Shown here: positions 1 through 8,245 of the stretch, in pieces
Layout: each line of letters begins with the position of its first letter
Position numbering within the stretch: position 1 is the stretch's first letter
Assembly (NCBI RefSeq): GCF_003367235.1
Contig: NZ_QRGP01000002.1
Location: 310,001 to 374,000, forward strand
Origin: Sphingorhabdus pulchriflava
Lineage (GTDB): Bacteria > Pseudomonadota > Alphaproteobacteria > Sphingomonadales > Sphingomonadaceae
DNA length: 64,000 nt
Direction of reading: 5' to 3'
The notes under the pieces: generated by a model
The model's database searches: none
Seen by the model: only the letters and a program-made list of their open reading frames with translations
What the model was told of the DNA's origin: nothing
Position numbers and translations under genes: made by a program

Positions 1-253
1 GCCACGTTGAAAGGCTTTGATTTTCCAGCGCCACCAGGCTCTCGTTGCACCCAGGAAGATCGATCAGAAAACTGCCTGTGCCGCGCTCCGCCAACCCGCG
101 CATCGCCTGCACCAGCATCCGGCGGCACCGGTTCATTTCGTCGAAAAACGGGGGAATGATTAATATCCGGCGTGATGCTCCCGCGCCAAAGTAGAGGACA
201 TGCTCGTCATGCCCTACAAACTTGTAAGTCCGATAATCGGGGCGCTGGCTCAC
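1..253 (-). CDS. Exosortase A-associated hydrolase 2 (partial, N-terminal part)
   Basis: Only the first 84 codons are in the window; the gene runs off the left edge. It reads from a GTG at 253 that overlaps the TGA of the acyl carrier protein gene (GTGA). The visible protein has a beta strand at residues 30-35 followed by IPPFFDEMNRCRRML, then a SFLIDLPGCNES segment. This is the opening of the alpha/beta hydrolase-like proteins named exosortase A system-associated hydrolase 2 (TIGR03101 type). The nucleophile region is outside the window, so catalytic competence cannot be judged. The neighbours (acyl carrier protein, FemAB-like protein, AMP ligase, PLP decarboxylase) are the classical accessory set of the XrtA/EpsH polysaccharide and PEP-CTERM sorting locus, which supports the call. 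Confidence 0.8.
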   Translation of the reverse strand, partial: MSQRPDYRTYKFVGHDEHVLYFGAGASRRILIIPPFFDEMNRCRRMLVQAMRGLAERGTGSFLIDLPGCNESLVALENQSLSTW

Positions 254-519
254 TCCCGGACCTTGGCCTTTGCAAAAGCGACGAGGCTCCCAAAGCTTTC
301 GAACAGCTCGCCATCGATATCATCATCGTCGATCATAATATCCAGCCGGTCTTCCATCTCGGTCAGCAGGCCTGCGACCGCCATCGAGTCGAGCTCGGGT
401 AGCGCACCGAACAGAGGGGTATCGTCGGTCATTGCCGCCACTGTGGCAGGGGCGACGCCAAGAACATCGACGAGCAGATCGCGGATCGTGGTTTCAACGC
501 TGTCGGGAACGAAAGGCAT
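250..519 (-). CDS. Acyl carrier protein, exosortase A cluster type
   Basis: An 89-residue acidic protein with the size and fold pattern of acyl or peptidyl carrier proteins. Helix 1 covers about residues 7-20. The phosphopantetheine attachment motif ELDSMAV places the acceptor serine at residue 45, followed by a helix AVAGLLTEMEDRL. Such carrier proteins sit in exosortase A clusters next to an AMP-forming ligase and hydrolases, and presumably carry an acyl group for modification of an envelope glycan or lipid; the acyl substrate is unknown. It is translationally coupled to the downstream hydrolase through GTGA and lies 17 bases downstream of the FemAB-like gene, so the three form one minus-strand operon. 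Confidence 0.88.
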   Translation of the reverse strand: MPFVPDSVETTIRDLLVDVLGVAPATVAAMTDDTPLFGALPELDSMAVAGLLTEMEDRLDIMIDDDDIDGELFESFGSLVAFAKAKVRE

Positions 520-536
520 CTCTTCTCTCTTCTTGG

Positions 537-1562
537 TCAGTTAGAGGCGCGATAGGCGCGCCATTTGCGGATGGCAATGTAGGGCCAGTTGGCGGGATGG
601 TTCGGCCAGAACATCTCCAGCCGGTATCGCTCGCGCACATCGTCCATCCATTCGGCCTTATAGGCATCGTTGCCGGTGCCGAAATCGATCAAGTTGACAC
701 GGTCGACATCGATCACATGCTGGAAAAGCGCCGCCGACAAAAGGGTCCCGGGTGAGGCCTGCATGTGGCGCTCGTCATGCGCCAGTTTGTGGATCAGTGC
801 CGTACCGTTTTCGACTGTCCAGAACTGCGCCGCAACAGGCTTGCCTTCGATATAGGCAAGCCCGAGGCGCAGCGCGCCCGCCTCGCTTTCGCGCTCTGCG
901 ATCTGGCGCAGGAATTCGGGGCTGCCCTCTTCGGGCTTCCAGCTGCGCGCATAGACCCGCTCATAATCACGCCAGCTTTCCGGGTCATATTCGTTATCGA
1001 TGCGGATGGTGACTGCGCCGGTCTTGCCCTTGCGTTTGACGGTGTTTTTCAGGCGGCTGGGGCGGCCTTCCCAATAGGCATCGAAGCTGCGGCCCTTGAC
1101 CTCAAGGATATGGTTCTGATCGCAGATTCCGCGGAATACCGACCAGCCTGTGGCGGCAAAGGCCGCTTCGATTTCGCTTGTGCTACCGTCTTCGTCGGGT
1201 ACGGGCGAAAGGGTGATGCGGCGGGCGTGTTTTTGCGCCAGCTTTGCTAGTCCGCGCAGTAGGGCAAGGCGCTCAACCTCGCTATCGGTACCGGCAAATA
1301 TTGGCCTCCACGTGAAATTATACCAGTTGGCGAGAGCGACCAGATGTCCGCTTTCAGCCTGCATCAACGGCATCCAGCCCTGTGCGTCGCCACCTTTGGC
1401 TTGCAGCAGGGCAGGGGTCTTGTCGCGCAGCGCCATGCGATGCAGGCATTCGAGCCAGTCCAACCGGTCGAAAAGGCAGGGCTGCGCCTCACGATCAAGC
1501 GCGCCTGCAGCGGCGGCTTGCGCAGTCAGGAAATTATCGTGATATTCACACTTAACTGCCAA
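537..1562 (-). CDS. FemAB/GNAT-like acyltransferase (BioF2-like domain), exosortase A cluster
   Basis: A 341-residue protein of the FemAB-related GNAT superfamily (Acetyltransf_6/BioF2-like). Visible landmarks are FDRLDWLECL near residue 33, the basic run SRLKNTVKRKGK near 165-180 that is typical of this family, and the C-terminal GTGNDAYKAEWMDDVRERY block. FemAB-type proteins transfer aminoacyl or acyl groups onto envelope precursors. Members linked to PEP-CTERM/exosortase loci are known, but their substrate is not established. The start at 1562 is divergent from the AMP ligase, leaving a short shared promoter region. It is the first gene of the minus-strand operon with the acyl carrier protein and hydrolase. 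Confidence 0.82.
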   Translation of the reverse strand: MAVKCEYHDNFLTAQAAAAGALDREAQPCLFDRLDWLECLHRMALRDKTPALLQAKGGDAQGWMPLMQAESGHLVALANWYNFTWRPIFAGTDSEVERLALLRGLAKLAQKHARRITLSPVPDEDGSTSEIEAAFAATGWSVFRGICDQNHILEVKGRSFDAYWEGRPSRLKNTVKRKGKTGAVTIRIDNEYDPESWRDYERVYARSWKPEEGSPEFLRQIAERESEAGALRLGLAYIEGKPVAAQFWTVENGTALIHKLAHDERHMQASPGTLLSAALFQHVIDVDRVNLIDFGTGNDAYKAEWMDDVRERYRLEMFWPNHPANWPYIAIRKWRAYRASN

Positions 1563-1605
1563 TTATCGCCCCCGATTAACCCTTTACCCTGTGACTTTTG
1601 ACCCA

Positions 1606-3231
1606 ATGACCGACGATTTGCCAGCCTTTCCGCTCGATCACCTCGCGCTTCGCGGGGTGCCCGACGCACCTGCGCTGCGTCTCAAGGACAAGGTCTATAG
1701 TTATCAGTCGTTAAATCATCGTATCGGTCGGCTCGCCGCGATATTGGCCGCCCAAGATTTTACAGCAGGCGACCGGATCGCCACTTGGCTGCCCAAGACC
1801 GAACTGGCCTGCCTGATGCCGCTCGCTGCGGTGCGCGCGGGGCTGGTGCATGTGCCGATCAACCCGCTGCTCAAACCCGCACAGGTTAAGCATATCCTGC
1901 CGGACAGCGGAGCCAAGGCGCTGCTGACGAGTGCGGTGAGGGCGGGGCAGCTCGAAAGCTACCTTGAAACTGAACACCAACGTCATGCTGAACTTGTTTC
2001 AGCAACCATCTCTCCAAACCAACCGAAGAGAGGTGAGGAAGAATGGACCCTGAAACAAGTTCAGGGTGACGACTTAAAATTCGTTGTGCTGGATGAATTG
2101 GTAGTGATGTCCGCAATCGACCAACCCGGCGACGTCTTGCCACCACTACCCGCCGATACCGACGCCAACGGCCTTGCCGCGATCCTCTATACCAGCGGCT
2201 CGACCGGGCGACCCAAGGGGGTGATGCTCAGCCATGCCAATCTTGCAATCGGCGCGGTCAGTGTGGCGAGCTATCTGAAACTGGCGGCGGATGATGTGAC
2301 GCTTGCGGTGCTGCCACTCAGCTTTGACTATGGCCAGAACCAGCTGCTTTCAACCTGGCAGGCGGGCGGCTGTGTGGTGCCATTGGACTTTCTTACCCCG
2401 CGCGATGTGATCAAGGCTTGCGCACGGCACGGCGTCACCACGCTTGCCGCCGTGCCTCCGCTCTGGGTGCAACTGGTCGAGCAGGATTGGCCCGGGGAAG
2501 TCACCACCAACATGCGTCGCCTTACCAACAGCGGCGGCGCGCTCACGCCCTCGCTGGTCAAGGCGCTGCGCGGGATATTCAGAGCAAAGACAGATATTTA
2601 CGCGATGTACGGGCTGACCGAAGCGTTCCGCTCCACCTATCTCGAGCCTGCGCTGATAGACGCCAATCCAACGAGTATGGGCAAAGCCATTCCCTTTGCC
2701 GAAATCATGGTTGTTGCAAAGGATGGCAGCGAGGCCAAGCCGGAAGAACATGGCGAGCTGGTCCATGCCGGGCCGCTGGTCGCACAGGGCTATTGGAAAG
2801 ATGCGGAGCGCACCGCGCTGCGTTACAAACCCGCGCCAGCCTTCTCCCACTATGGGGGGATGGCGGTCTGGTCTGGAGATACTGTCTGGCGTGATGCGGA
2901 TGGTCTGCTTTATTTTGTCGGCCGCGACGACGCGATGATCAAGACCAGCGGCAATCGTGTCTCCCCCACCGAAGTCGAAGAAGCCGCCATCGAAAGCGGC
3001 TTGGTCGCCGAGGCCTGTGCGCTGGGCCGCAAGGATGATCGGCTGGGCGAGGCAATTGTGCTGTTCGTCCGCGCCAACGGCGCAGCTGATGAGGCGGCAC
3101 TGCTGGCGCATATGAAGGCCGCACTGCCCAATTTCATGCAGCCCGCAGACTATGTCTGGCTCGACGAATTCCCGAAAAACGCCAATGGCAAGCTGGACAG
3201 GGACGGGCTGAAGGATAGGTTGGCCGCATGA
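1606..3231 (+). CDS. AMP-forming acyl-CoA ligase, exosortase A system-associated
   Basis: An ANL-superfamily adenylate-forming enzyme of about 541 residues. The P-loop-like A3 motif YTSGSTGRPKG starts near residue 195, followed by VMLSHANL. The A5-like YGLTE, the A7/A8 SGDTVWRDADG and GRDDAMIKTSGNRVSP, and the C-terminal lysine motif PKNANGKLDRD are all present, so it should be active. The likely role is to activate an acyl or amino acid substrate for the carrier protein of the same cluster (TIGR03098 type). Its stop overlaps the start of the PLP decarboxylase (ATGA). The start is uncertain: GTG at 1591 or ATG at 1606, neither with a clear ribosome binding site. Residues about 126-156 are encoded by a palindromic repeat inserted in frame (see repeat at 1981). 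Confidence 0.85.
   Translation: MTDDLPAFPLDHLALRGVPDAPALRLKDKVYSYQSLNHRIGRLAAILAAQDFTAGDRIATWLPKTELACLMPLAAVRAGLVHVPINPLLKPAQVKHILPDSGAKALLTSAVRAGQLESYLETEHQRHAELVSATISPNQPKRGEEEWTLKQVQGDDLKFVVLDELVVMSAIDQPGDVLPPLPADTDANGLAAILYTSGSTGRPKGVMLSHANLAIGAVSVASYLKLAADDVTLAVLPLSFDYGQNQLLSTWQAGGCVVPLDFLTPRDVIKACARHGVTTLAAVPPLWVQLVEQDWPGEVTTNMRRLTNSGGALTPSLVKALRGIFRAKTDIYAMYGLTEAFRSTYLEPALIDANPTSMGKAIPFAEIMVVAKDGSEAKPEEHGELVHAGPLVAQGYWKDAERTALRYKPAPAFSHYGGMAVWSGDTVWRDADGLLYFVGRDDAMIKTSGNRVSPTEVEEAAIESGLVAEACALGRKDDRLGEAIVLFVRANGAADEAALLAHMKAALPNFMQPADYVWLDEFPKNANGKLDRDGLKDRLAA
1981..2071. repeat. 91-bp palindromic element inside the ligase gene
   Basis: A 91-base element begins with CGTCATGCTGAACTTGTTTC and ends with the related inverted sequence CAAGTTCAGGGTGACG. 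Each end is itself a small hairpin (TGCTGAA/TTCAGCA and CCCTGAA/TTCAGGG). A second 91-base copy lies at 30834-30924; by eye about 79 of 91 positions agree. Here it is read through in the ligase frame and gives a peptide starting RHAELVSA and ending LKQVQGD. It resembles in behaviour the protein-coding palindromic elements described in Rickettsia, though I cannot show common descent. Confidence 0.85.
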
Positions 3232-4469
3232 GCGAGGCAAAAGCCAAACCCATCGGACCGATCCCGCCCTATTTTGCCTCGATAGACGGTGAGTTGGCGA
3301 TAGGCGGCAAGACGGCTTCGGCGCTGGTTGCCGAGGCGGGCGATACGCCTTTGTTCGTCTATTCGACCGGAGCGCTTGAAGCGCGCATTGGCGAACTGCG
3401 CGCGGCTATGCCGCAGCAATTGGGTATCCATTATGCGATGAAGGCCAATCCCTTTGCGCCTCTGCTTGGCTGGATGAGCGCAAGGGTCGACGGGTTCGAT
3501 GTCGCATCCGGCGGGGAGTTGAAGCTCGCACTCGACGCAGGTGTGGCGGCAGACAAGATCAGCTTTGCCGGCCCGGGCAAACGTGACCGCGAACTGGAGT
3601 TTGCGATCGCGAACGGTGTCACGCTCAACTGCGAGTCGGAGGGCGAAGCGGAGCGCACCTTTGCGATAGGCCAGCGATTGGGGGTCGCGCCGAAAATCGC
3701 AGTGCGCGTGAACCCCAGTTTTGACCTCAAGGGCAGCGGCATGAAGATGGGTGGCGGGGCAAAACCCTTTGGCGTCGATGCCGAACGCGTGCCTGCGCTG
3801 GTCCAACGCATCATCGCTGCAGGCGCCGACTGGCGCGGCTTTCATATCTATGCGGGCTCGCAGGCGCTCGATGCCGAGGCGATTATCGCGATGCAGGCGC
3901 AAACGCTGGCGCTTGCAGCGGAATTGGCGCAGGCGGTAGGGGTTGCTCCACCCAAGGTCAATCTGGGCGGCGGTTTCGGTATTCCCTATTTCCCTGGCGA
4001 TGCGGCGTTCGATCTCAACACGGTCGGCGGCGCGCTAGGGCAGGCGCTGTCGGCTTTGCCCGATATCCTCAAAAAGACGCATTTTTGCATCGAGTTGGGA
4101 CGTTATCTGGTCGGCGAAGCGGGGGTCTATCTGTGCCGGGTGGTCGACCGCAAGGTCAGCCATGGTGAAGTCTTCCTCGTGACCGATGGTGGGTTGCACC
4201 ATCAATTGGCCGCTTCTGGAAATTTCGGCACGGTCATCCGCCGCAACTATCCGGTGGCCATTGCCACGCGCATTGATGCGTCTGCCGATGAAGTCCAATC
4301 GGTGGTCGGGTGCCTGTGCACCCCGCTTGACCGCCTATCCGATAGTGCGCTGCTGCCGCGCGCTGAGGTTGGCGATCTGGTCGCGATATTCTGTGCCGGG
4401 GCCTATGGTGCAAGCGCGAGCCCGGCCAATTTCCTAGGCCAGGGGGCTGCGCTGGAAATGCTGGTTTAA
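3228..4469 (+). CDS. PLP-dependent decarboxylase, exosortase A system-associated
   Basis: A 413-residue fold-type III (alanine racemase-like) decarboxylase resembling diaminopimelate/ornithine decarboxylases; it matches the exosortase A-associated subgroup (TIGR03099 type). The PLP lysine is Lys72 in HYAMKANP. The glycine-rich phosphate loop appears as NLGGGFGIPYFPGD, and the substrate-side motif GRYLVGEAGVYLCRV follows. The C-terminal FCAGAYGASASPANFLG corresponds to the family's dimer-interface Cys/Tyr segment. The actual amine-producing substrate in these clusters is not established. The gene overlaps the ligase by four bases, so both are co-translated, and it ends two bases before the convergent bactofilin gene. 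Confidence 0.87.
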   Translation: MSEAKAKPIGPIPPYFASIDGELAIGGKTASALVAEAGDTPLFVYSTGALEARIGELRAAMPQQLGIHYAMKANPFAPLLGWMSARVDGFDVASGGELKLALDAGVAADKISFAGPGKRDRELEFAIANGVTLNCESEGEAERTFAIGQRLGVAPKIAVRVNPSFDLKGSGMKMGGGAKPFGVDAERVPALVQRIIAAGADWRGFHIYAGSQALDAEAIIAMQAQTLALAAELAQAVGVAPPKVNLGGGFGIPYFPGDAAFDLNTVGGALGQALSALPDILKKTHFCIELGRYLVGEAGVYLCRVVDRKVSHGEVFLVTDGGLHHQLAASGNFGTVIRRNYPVAIATRIDASADEVQSVVGCLCTPLDRLSDSALLPRAEVGDLVAIFCAGAYGASASPANFLGQGAALEMLV

Positions 4470-4470
4470 T

Positions 4471-4947
4471 TCAGCCGACCTTGGTTTCCGCACCCAAGAT
4501 CAACGGGTCGGTGCGGCTTATATCGATGGTGGCTTTGCCGATATTGGGAACATTGCTGCCGCGATGCTTGAACTTACCTTCGACCATGCCGCCGGGGGCG
4601 ATGGTAAGGCTCTGATAAACGACATCACCCGAAATGCGCGCACTTGCCTCGATCACCAGATCGCCTGCCTCGATCGAACCATCGACTTTGCCAGAAAGAC
4701 GGGCGGTTTCAGCGACAACCTTGCCGCTGATCACGCTGCCTTCGCCCTGGACGAGCGAACCGCAGGTGACGTCGCCGTTGATCTTGCCGTCGATATGGAG
4801 ATCGACCTTAGCTGAGAGATTACCGGTGATTTCAACATCTGATGCGATCACCGAAAAAGTATGTCCGCCCCCGCGCATATTGTTACGCCCCTGCGTCGCT
4901 GCGACCGGCAGCGCGGTTTCCGGCGACGGCTTGGATTTCGAGAACAT
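4471..4947 (-). CDS. Bactofilin (polymer-forming cytoskeletal protein)
   Basis: A 158-residue bactofilin (DUF583). The central region, about residues 35-130, is a run of short beta-helix rungs such as GNLSAKVDLHIDGKINGDV, GSVISGKVVAETARLSGKV and DGSIEAGDLVIEASARISGDV, which is the right-handed beta-helix that polymerises without nucleotide. The N-terminus MFSKSKPSPE is short and non-helical, as usual. Bactofilins act as scaffolds for cell-wall enzymes. I chose ATG 4947 because an upstream in-frame extension would lie deep inside the peptidase gene and does not look like bactofilin. The gene overlaps the end of the M23 peptidase gene by 65 bases, so the two are tightly linked. Confidence 0.9.
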   Translation of the reverse strand: MFSKSKPSPETALPVAATQGRNNMRGGGHTFSVIASDVEITGNLSAKVDLHIDGKINGDVTCGSLVQGEGSVISGKVVAETARLSGKVDGSIEAGDLVIEASARISGDVVYQSLTIAPGGMVEGKFKHRGSNVPNIGKATIDISRTDPLILGAETKVG

Positions 4948-6046
4948 CGGGATTGGCCTCCAGGAATTTGAGCGGGTTGATAGCTGACCCGTTGATACGC
5001 ACTTCAAAGTGCAAATGCGAGCCGGTTGAACGGCCGGTCGAACCCATGCGTCCGATCTGAACGCCGCGTTTTACATCCTGCCCCAGCGTAGCGGTAAAGC
5101 CGCTCATATGGGCATAGCGTGTGACAAGGCCGTTGGGATGGGTGATTTCGATGCAATTGCCATAGCCACCCTGCCATCCGGCAAAGGTGATCTTGCCATC
5201 TGCTGCCGCAAGGATCGGGGTGCCGATGGGGCCCTTGAAATCAAGGCCAGCATGCATTGCTGCACCGCCAGTGAAGGGATCGGAACGATAGCCGAAACGG
5301 CTCGACATCAAGCCGACAGCTGCAGGCATGCTGGTGGGGATGCCGGCGAGCGCCATTTCCAACGCTTCCATCCGCTCGAGCGCAGTCAGCATGCGGGTGA
5401 AGCGCGGGTCACGGACCTGCTTCTGCTTCTTGCCGAAAAAGGGAATGAAGGGGCCGCCCATACCTTGCTTGGCTTCGCGCGCCAGCTGGTCGGGGTTCAG
5501 GCCGAATTCGCGGATCGCACCTTCGGCTTTTTGCGAGCGGGCTATGGCGATTTGCGTCATCCGCTCGGCAAAGGCGATCTGGCGGGCTTCAAGCTGAGCG
5601 AGTTGTGCAGCCTCGGGAACAGCAAGGCCGATCTTTTTCGCTGTTTCGGCAGCTTCGCCAGTTGCGGGTGCTACGGCTTCGGCAGCGGGCATGTCACCGA
5701 AATGTTCTTCAAAAGCGCCTTCCATGACCTTCTGGCGCGCTTCGAGGTCGCTGGCGACCGCTTCCATATCGTCGCGATACTTGGCGACGCGCTCTTCGGC
5801 GGTCTCGATCTTTTCCTGCTTGGCAGAAAGCATCATGCGTTCTGCCGACACGCTCACCTGATTGATCATCATGCCCAAGGTGACGACCAACCACAGGCCA
5901 ACGACAGCCACAATCGTTCCCGCGACCCGGCGCTGCAATTTTGCACTAATCTTGATGAACCGGACATGCCCGTTCGACCGCATGAAAAACTCACGATCAA
6001 CGAACCATCCGGCCAACCGGTTTTTCCAACCGGCGAACTTGGCCAT
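4883..6046 (-). CDS. M23 family endopeptidase with N-terminal TM helix and coiled coil
   Basis: A bitopic inner-membrane protein with a periplasmic LytM/M23 domain. A TM helix (VAGTIVAVVGLWLVVTLGMM) lies near residues 40-60. A long charged coiled-coil stretch follows, then the peptidase domain in roughly the last 130 residues. Zinc and catalytic motifs are intact: MHAGLDF (HxxxD), YAHMSG and HLHFEV. It should therefore cleave peptidoglycan cross-links, unlike the degenerate EnvC-like protein at 9115. Genes of this type are regularly paired with bactofilins in Proteobacteria, as here. The start is ATG 6046, with an alternative GTG at 6055. Confidence 0.9.
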   Translation of the reverse strand: MAKFAGWKNRLAGWFVDREFFMRSNGHVRFIKISAKLQRRVAGTIVAVVGLWLVVTLGMMINQVSVSAERMMLSAKQEKIETAEERVAKYRDDMEAVASDLEARQKVMEGAFEEHFGDMPAAEAVAPATGEAAETAKKIGLAVPEAAQLAQLEARQIAFAERMTQIAIARSQKAEGAIREFGLNPDQLAREAKQGMGGPFIPFFGKKQKQVRDPRFTRMLTALERMEALEMALAGIPTSMPAAVGLMSSRFGYRSDPFTGGAAMHAGLDFKGPIGTPILAAADGKITFAGWQGGYGNCIEITHPNGLVTRYAHMSGFTATLGQDVKRGVQIGRMGSTGRSTGSHLHFEVRINGSAINPLKFLEANPDVLEIQAVAGNRAAGRSDAGA

Positions 6047-6055
6047 TTGCGACAC

Positions 6056-6349
6056 GACCCACCCCGTTTTTATTTAGTGACGGGCGCTTAGCAGAGCGAT
6101 TTGCCGCTGACGAATCGCTTTATTGTGACTCGTGCCGAGTCGGTGGAGTCGTGCGGTGAGTTGTGAGTTTTTACATGAAATCGGATTCTGGCCTATGCTG
6201 AGCACCCGGCAAGCATTCGCCAGATACGAACAAAAAGATAAATTTTACAGATACATATTACGAATCAACGCGGGACGCGTAAAATTCCGCCGGAAATGCA
6301 GGATTCTGCGGCTTTCGCTTCGCTGTCGGGCGCTCTAGGAAGCAAAACG
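6056..6349. other. Intergenic region between M23 peptidase and proA
   Basis: These 294 bases separate two divergent genes and must hold both promoters. I see a 7-base inverted repeat (AGCGATT at 6095-6101 and AATCGCT at 6113-6119) and an AT-rich stretch around 6225-6260, but no open reading frame with coding character and no RNA gene that I can recognise. Confidence 0.4.
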
Positions 6350-7606
6350 ATGAGTGAAGATGCCACCCAGATTGTCGCCGCAATGACGGCCAAAGCCCGT
6401 GCCGCCGCGCGCATAGTTGCGCGTGCCAGCGATGCGAAGAAAGCCGACGCGTTGTTGGCTGCGGCCAAAGCCTTGCGTGCCGCTGCACCGACGATTTTGA
6501 ACGCCAATGCGGTCGACATGGAGGCTGGTGCGGCGAATGGCCTGTCGGCGGCGATGCTCGACCGACTGAAACTCGACGACAGCCGGATAGAGGGCATTAC
6601 CTCGGCAGTTGAGCAGGTTGCACATTTGGCCGATCCAGTCGGACAGGTGATTGACCGCAGCGAACGGCCCAATGGCCTCGTCATGGAACGCGTCCGCGTG
6701 CCCGTCGGCGTGCTGGCGATCATTTATGAAAGCCGCCCCAATGTGACGGCCGACGCGGCGGCCCTTGGCTTGCGTTCGGGCAATGCGGTGATCCTGCGCG
6801 GTGGCAGCGAAGCGGTGCACAGCAACCGCGCGATCCATGCTGCGATGGTCGAAGGCATTGTCAAAGCGGGTCTTCCCGCCGATGCGGTGCAGCTGGTCCC
6901 GACACAGGATCGCGCAGCTGTCGGCGCCCTTTTGAAAGCGCAGGGCCAGATCGATATGGTCATCCCGCGCGGCGGCAAGTCGCTGGTGGCACGCGTGCAG
7001 GATGAGGCGCGCGTTCCTGTGCTGGCGCATCTCGATGGCATCTGCCATACCTATATCCATGCCAAAGCCGACCCTGCGATGGCAGAGGCGATAGCGGTCA
7101 ACGCGAAGATGCGCCGCACCGGCATTTGCGGGTCAACCGAAACGCTGCTGATTGATCAGGATTATCCCGAACCTGCGCGGCTGATTGGTGCTTTGCTCGA
7201 CGCCGGTTGCGAAGTCCGCGCTGACGACATGCTCATGGAACTTGACGCACGTACGGTGCCGGCTGAGGAAGCGGATTGGGGTACTGAATATCTTGATGCG
7301 GTTGTGTCTGCAAAGATGGTGTCGGGCGTTGACGAAGCGATCGAACATATTGCCCGCTATGGATCGCAGCACACCGAAAGCATCATCACCAATGACGATA
7401 CCGCTGCCGCAGATTTCCTGTCGGGCGTCGACAGCGCGATCGTGATGCACAATGCCTCGACGCAATATGCCGATGGCGGCGAATTCGGTCTCGGTGCCGA
7501 AATCGGTATAGCCACCGGCCGCCTGCACGCCCGCGGTCCAGTCGCGCTCGAAGGGCTGACCACCTACAAATGGCTGGTCCACGGCTCGGGGCAGACGCGA
7601 CCATAA
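6350..7606 (+). CDS. proA: Gamma-glutamyl phosphate reductase
   Basis: A 418-residue aldehyde dehydrogenase-superfamily enzyme that reduces gamma-glutamyl phosphate to glutamate semialdehyde with NADPH, the second step of proline synthesis. Family landmarks include VPVGVLAIIYESRPNVTADA, LRSGNAVILRGGSEA and the catalytic cysteine, Cys260, in RRTGICGSTETLL. The C-terminus has the expected GEFGLGAEIGIATGRLHARG. I prefer ATG 6350, which has AGGA about ten bases upstream, over an upstream in-frame ATG at 6296 that lacks family similarity. proB is not adjacent in this window. The stop codon abuts the nadD start with no gap, so proA and nadD are very likely co-transcribed. Confidence 0.94.
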   Translation: MSEDATQIVAAMTAKARAAARIVARASDAKKADALLAAAKALRAAAPTILNANAVDMEAGAANGLSAAMLDRLKLDDSRIEGITSAVEQVAHLADPVGQVIDRSERPNGLVMERVRVPVGVLAIIYESRPNVTADAAALGLRSGNAVILRGGSEAVHSNRAIHAAMVEGIVKAGLPADAVQLVPTQDRAAVGALLKAQGQIDMVIPRGGKSLVARVQDEARVPVLAHLDGICHTYIHAKADPAMAEAIAVNAKMRRTGICGSTETLLIDQDYPEPARLIGALLDAGCEVRADDMLMELDARTVPAEEADWGTEYLDAVVSAKMVSGVDEAIEHIARYGSQHTESIITNDDTAAADFLSGVDSAIVMHNASTQYADGGEFGLGAEIGIATGRLHARGPVALEGLTTYKWLVHGSGQTRP

Positions 7607-8236
7607 ATGCTGACGGGCCTTCTCGGCGGATCGTTCAACCCGGCGCATGGCGGGCATCGGTCGATCAGTCTGTTTGCGCTCGACGCGCTCGATCTCGATG
7701 AAATCTGGTGGCTGGTCTCACCGGGAAACCCGCTGAAGGCCAATGCGAAAGACATGGCCTCGCACAAGGCGCGGCTTGCTTCGGCAAAAAAAATGGCGCG
7801 CCGAGCGCCCATCCGGGCGACCGCGATCGAGGCACAAATGGGCACGCGCTACTCGATCGATACGTTGCGCAAACTGGTACGCCGCTACCCCAATCGCCGC
7901 TTCATCTGGATCATGGGGGCGGACAATGTGGCAAATTTCACACGCTGGCGGCGCTGGCGCGATATTGCCCGTTTAATGCCGATTGCGGTTATCGCGCGTC
8001 CGGGCTATGACAGTCATGCTGTTGCGGGTCCCGCAATGGCCTGGCTCAGGCGGTACGTCCGGCGTCCGGACCAGCGGCTTTACTGGACGATGTGGAGCAC
8101 ACCGGCGCTTGTATTTCTGCGCTTTCGCCCCGATCCACGCTCGGCCACGGCGGTTCGCCAAGCCAATCCATATTGGTATCGTGATTTTGACGACAGGCGC
8201 GTCATCGACGGCGTTACCCACAAAGTTTTGTATTAA
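7607..8236 (+). CDS. nadD: Nicotinate-nucleotide adenylyltransferase
   Basis: A 209-residue nucleotidyltransferase that joins ATP and nicotinate mononucleotide to form deamido-NAD. The N-terminal GGSFNPAHGGHRSIS contains the HxGH-like nucleotide-binding motif. WWLVSPGNPLK and the segment YSIDTLRKLVRRYP follow the family pattern (the latter corresponds to the TxxTL region), and IMGADNVANFTRWRRW is the typical NaMN-binding segment. The last third carries RPDPRSATAVRQ in place of the usual ISST/SR-containing motif, so this end is somewhat divergent. It begins directly after the proA stop and is followed by rsfS, a common nadD-rsfS-rlmH order. Confidence 0.93.
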   Translation: MLTGLLGGSFNPAHGGHRSISLFALDALDLDEIWWLVSPGNPLKANAKDMASHKARLASAKKMARRAPIRATAIEAQMGTRYSIDTLRKLVRRYPNRRFIWIMGADNVANFTRWRRWRDIARLMPIAVIARPGYDSHAVAGPAMAWLRRYVRRPDQRLYWTMWSTPALVFLRFRPDPRSATAVRQANPYWYRDFDDRRVIDGVTHKVLY

Positions 8237-8245
8237 GGAGCAATT

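Noticed and set aside
5108-6091. Plus-strand open frame opposite the M23 peptidase gene
   Set aside because: Antisense shadow; the minus-strand product is a complete M23 enzyme.
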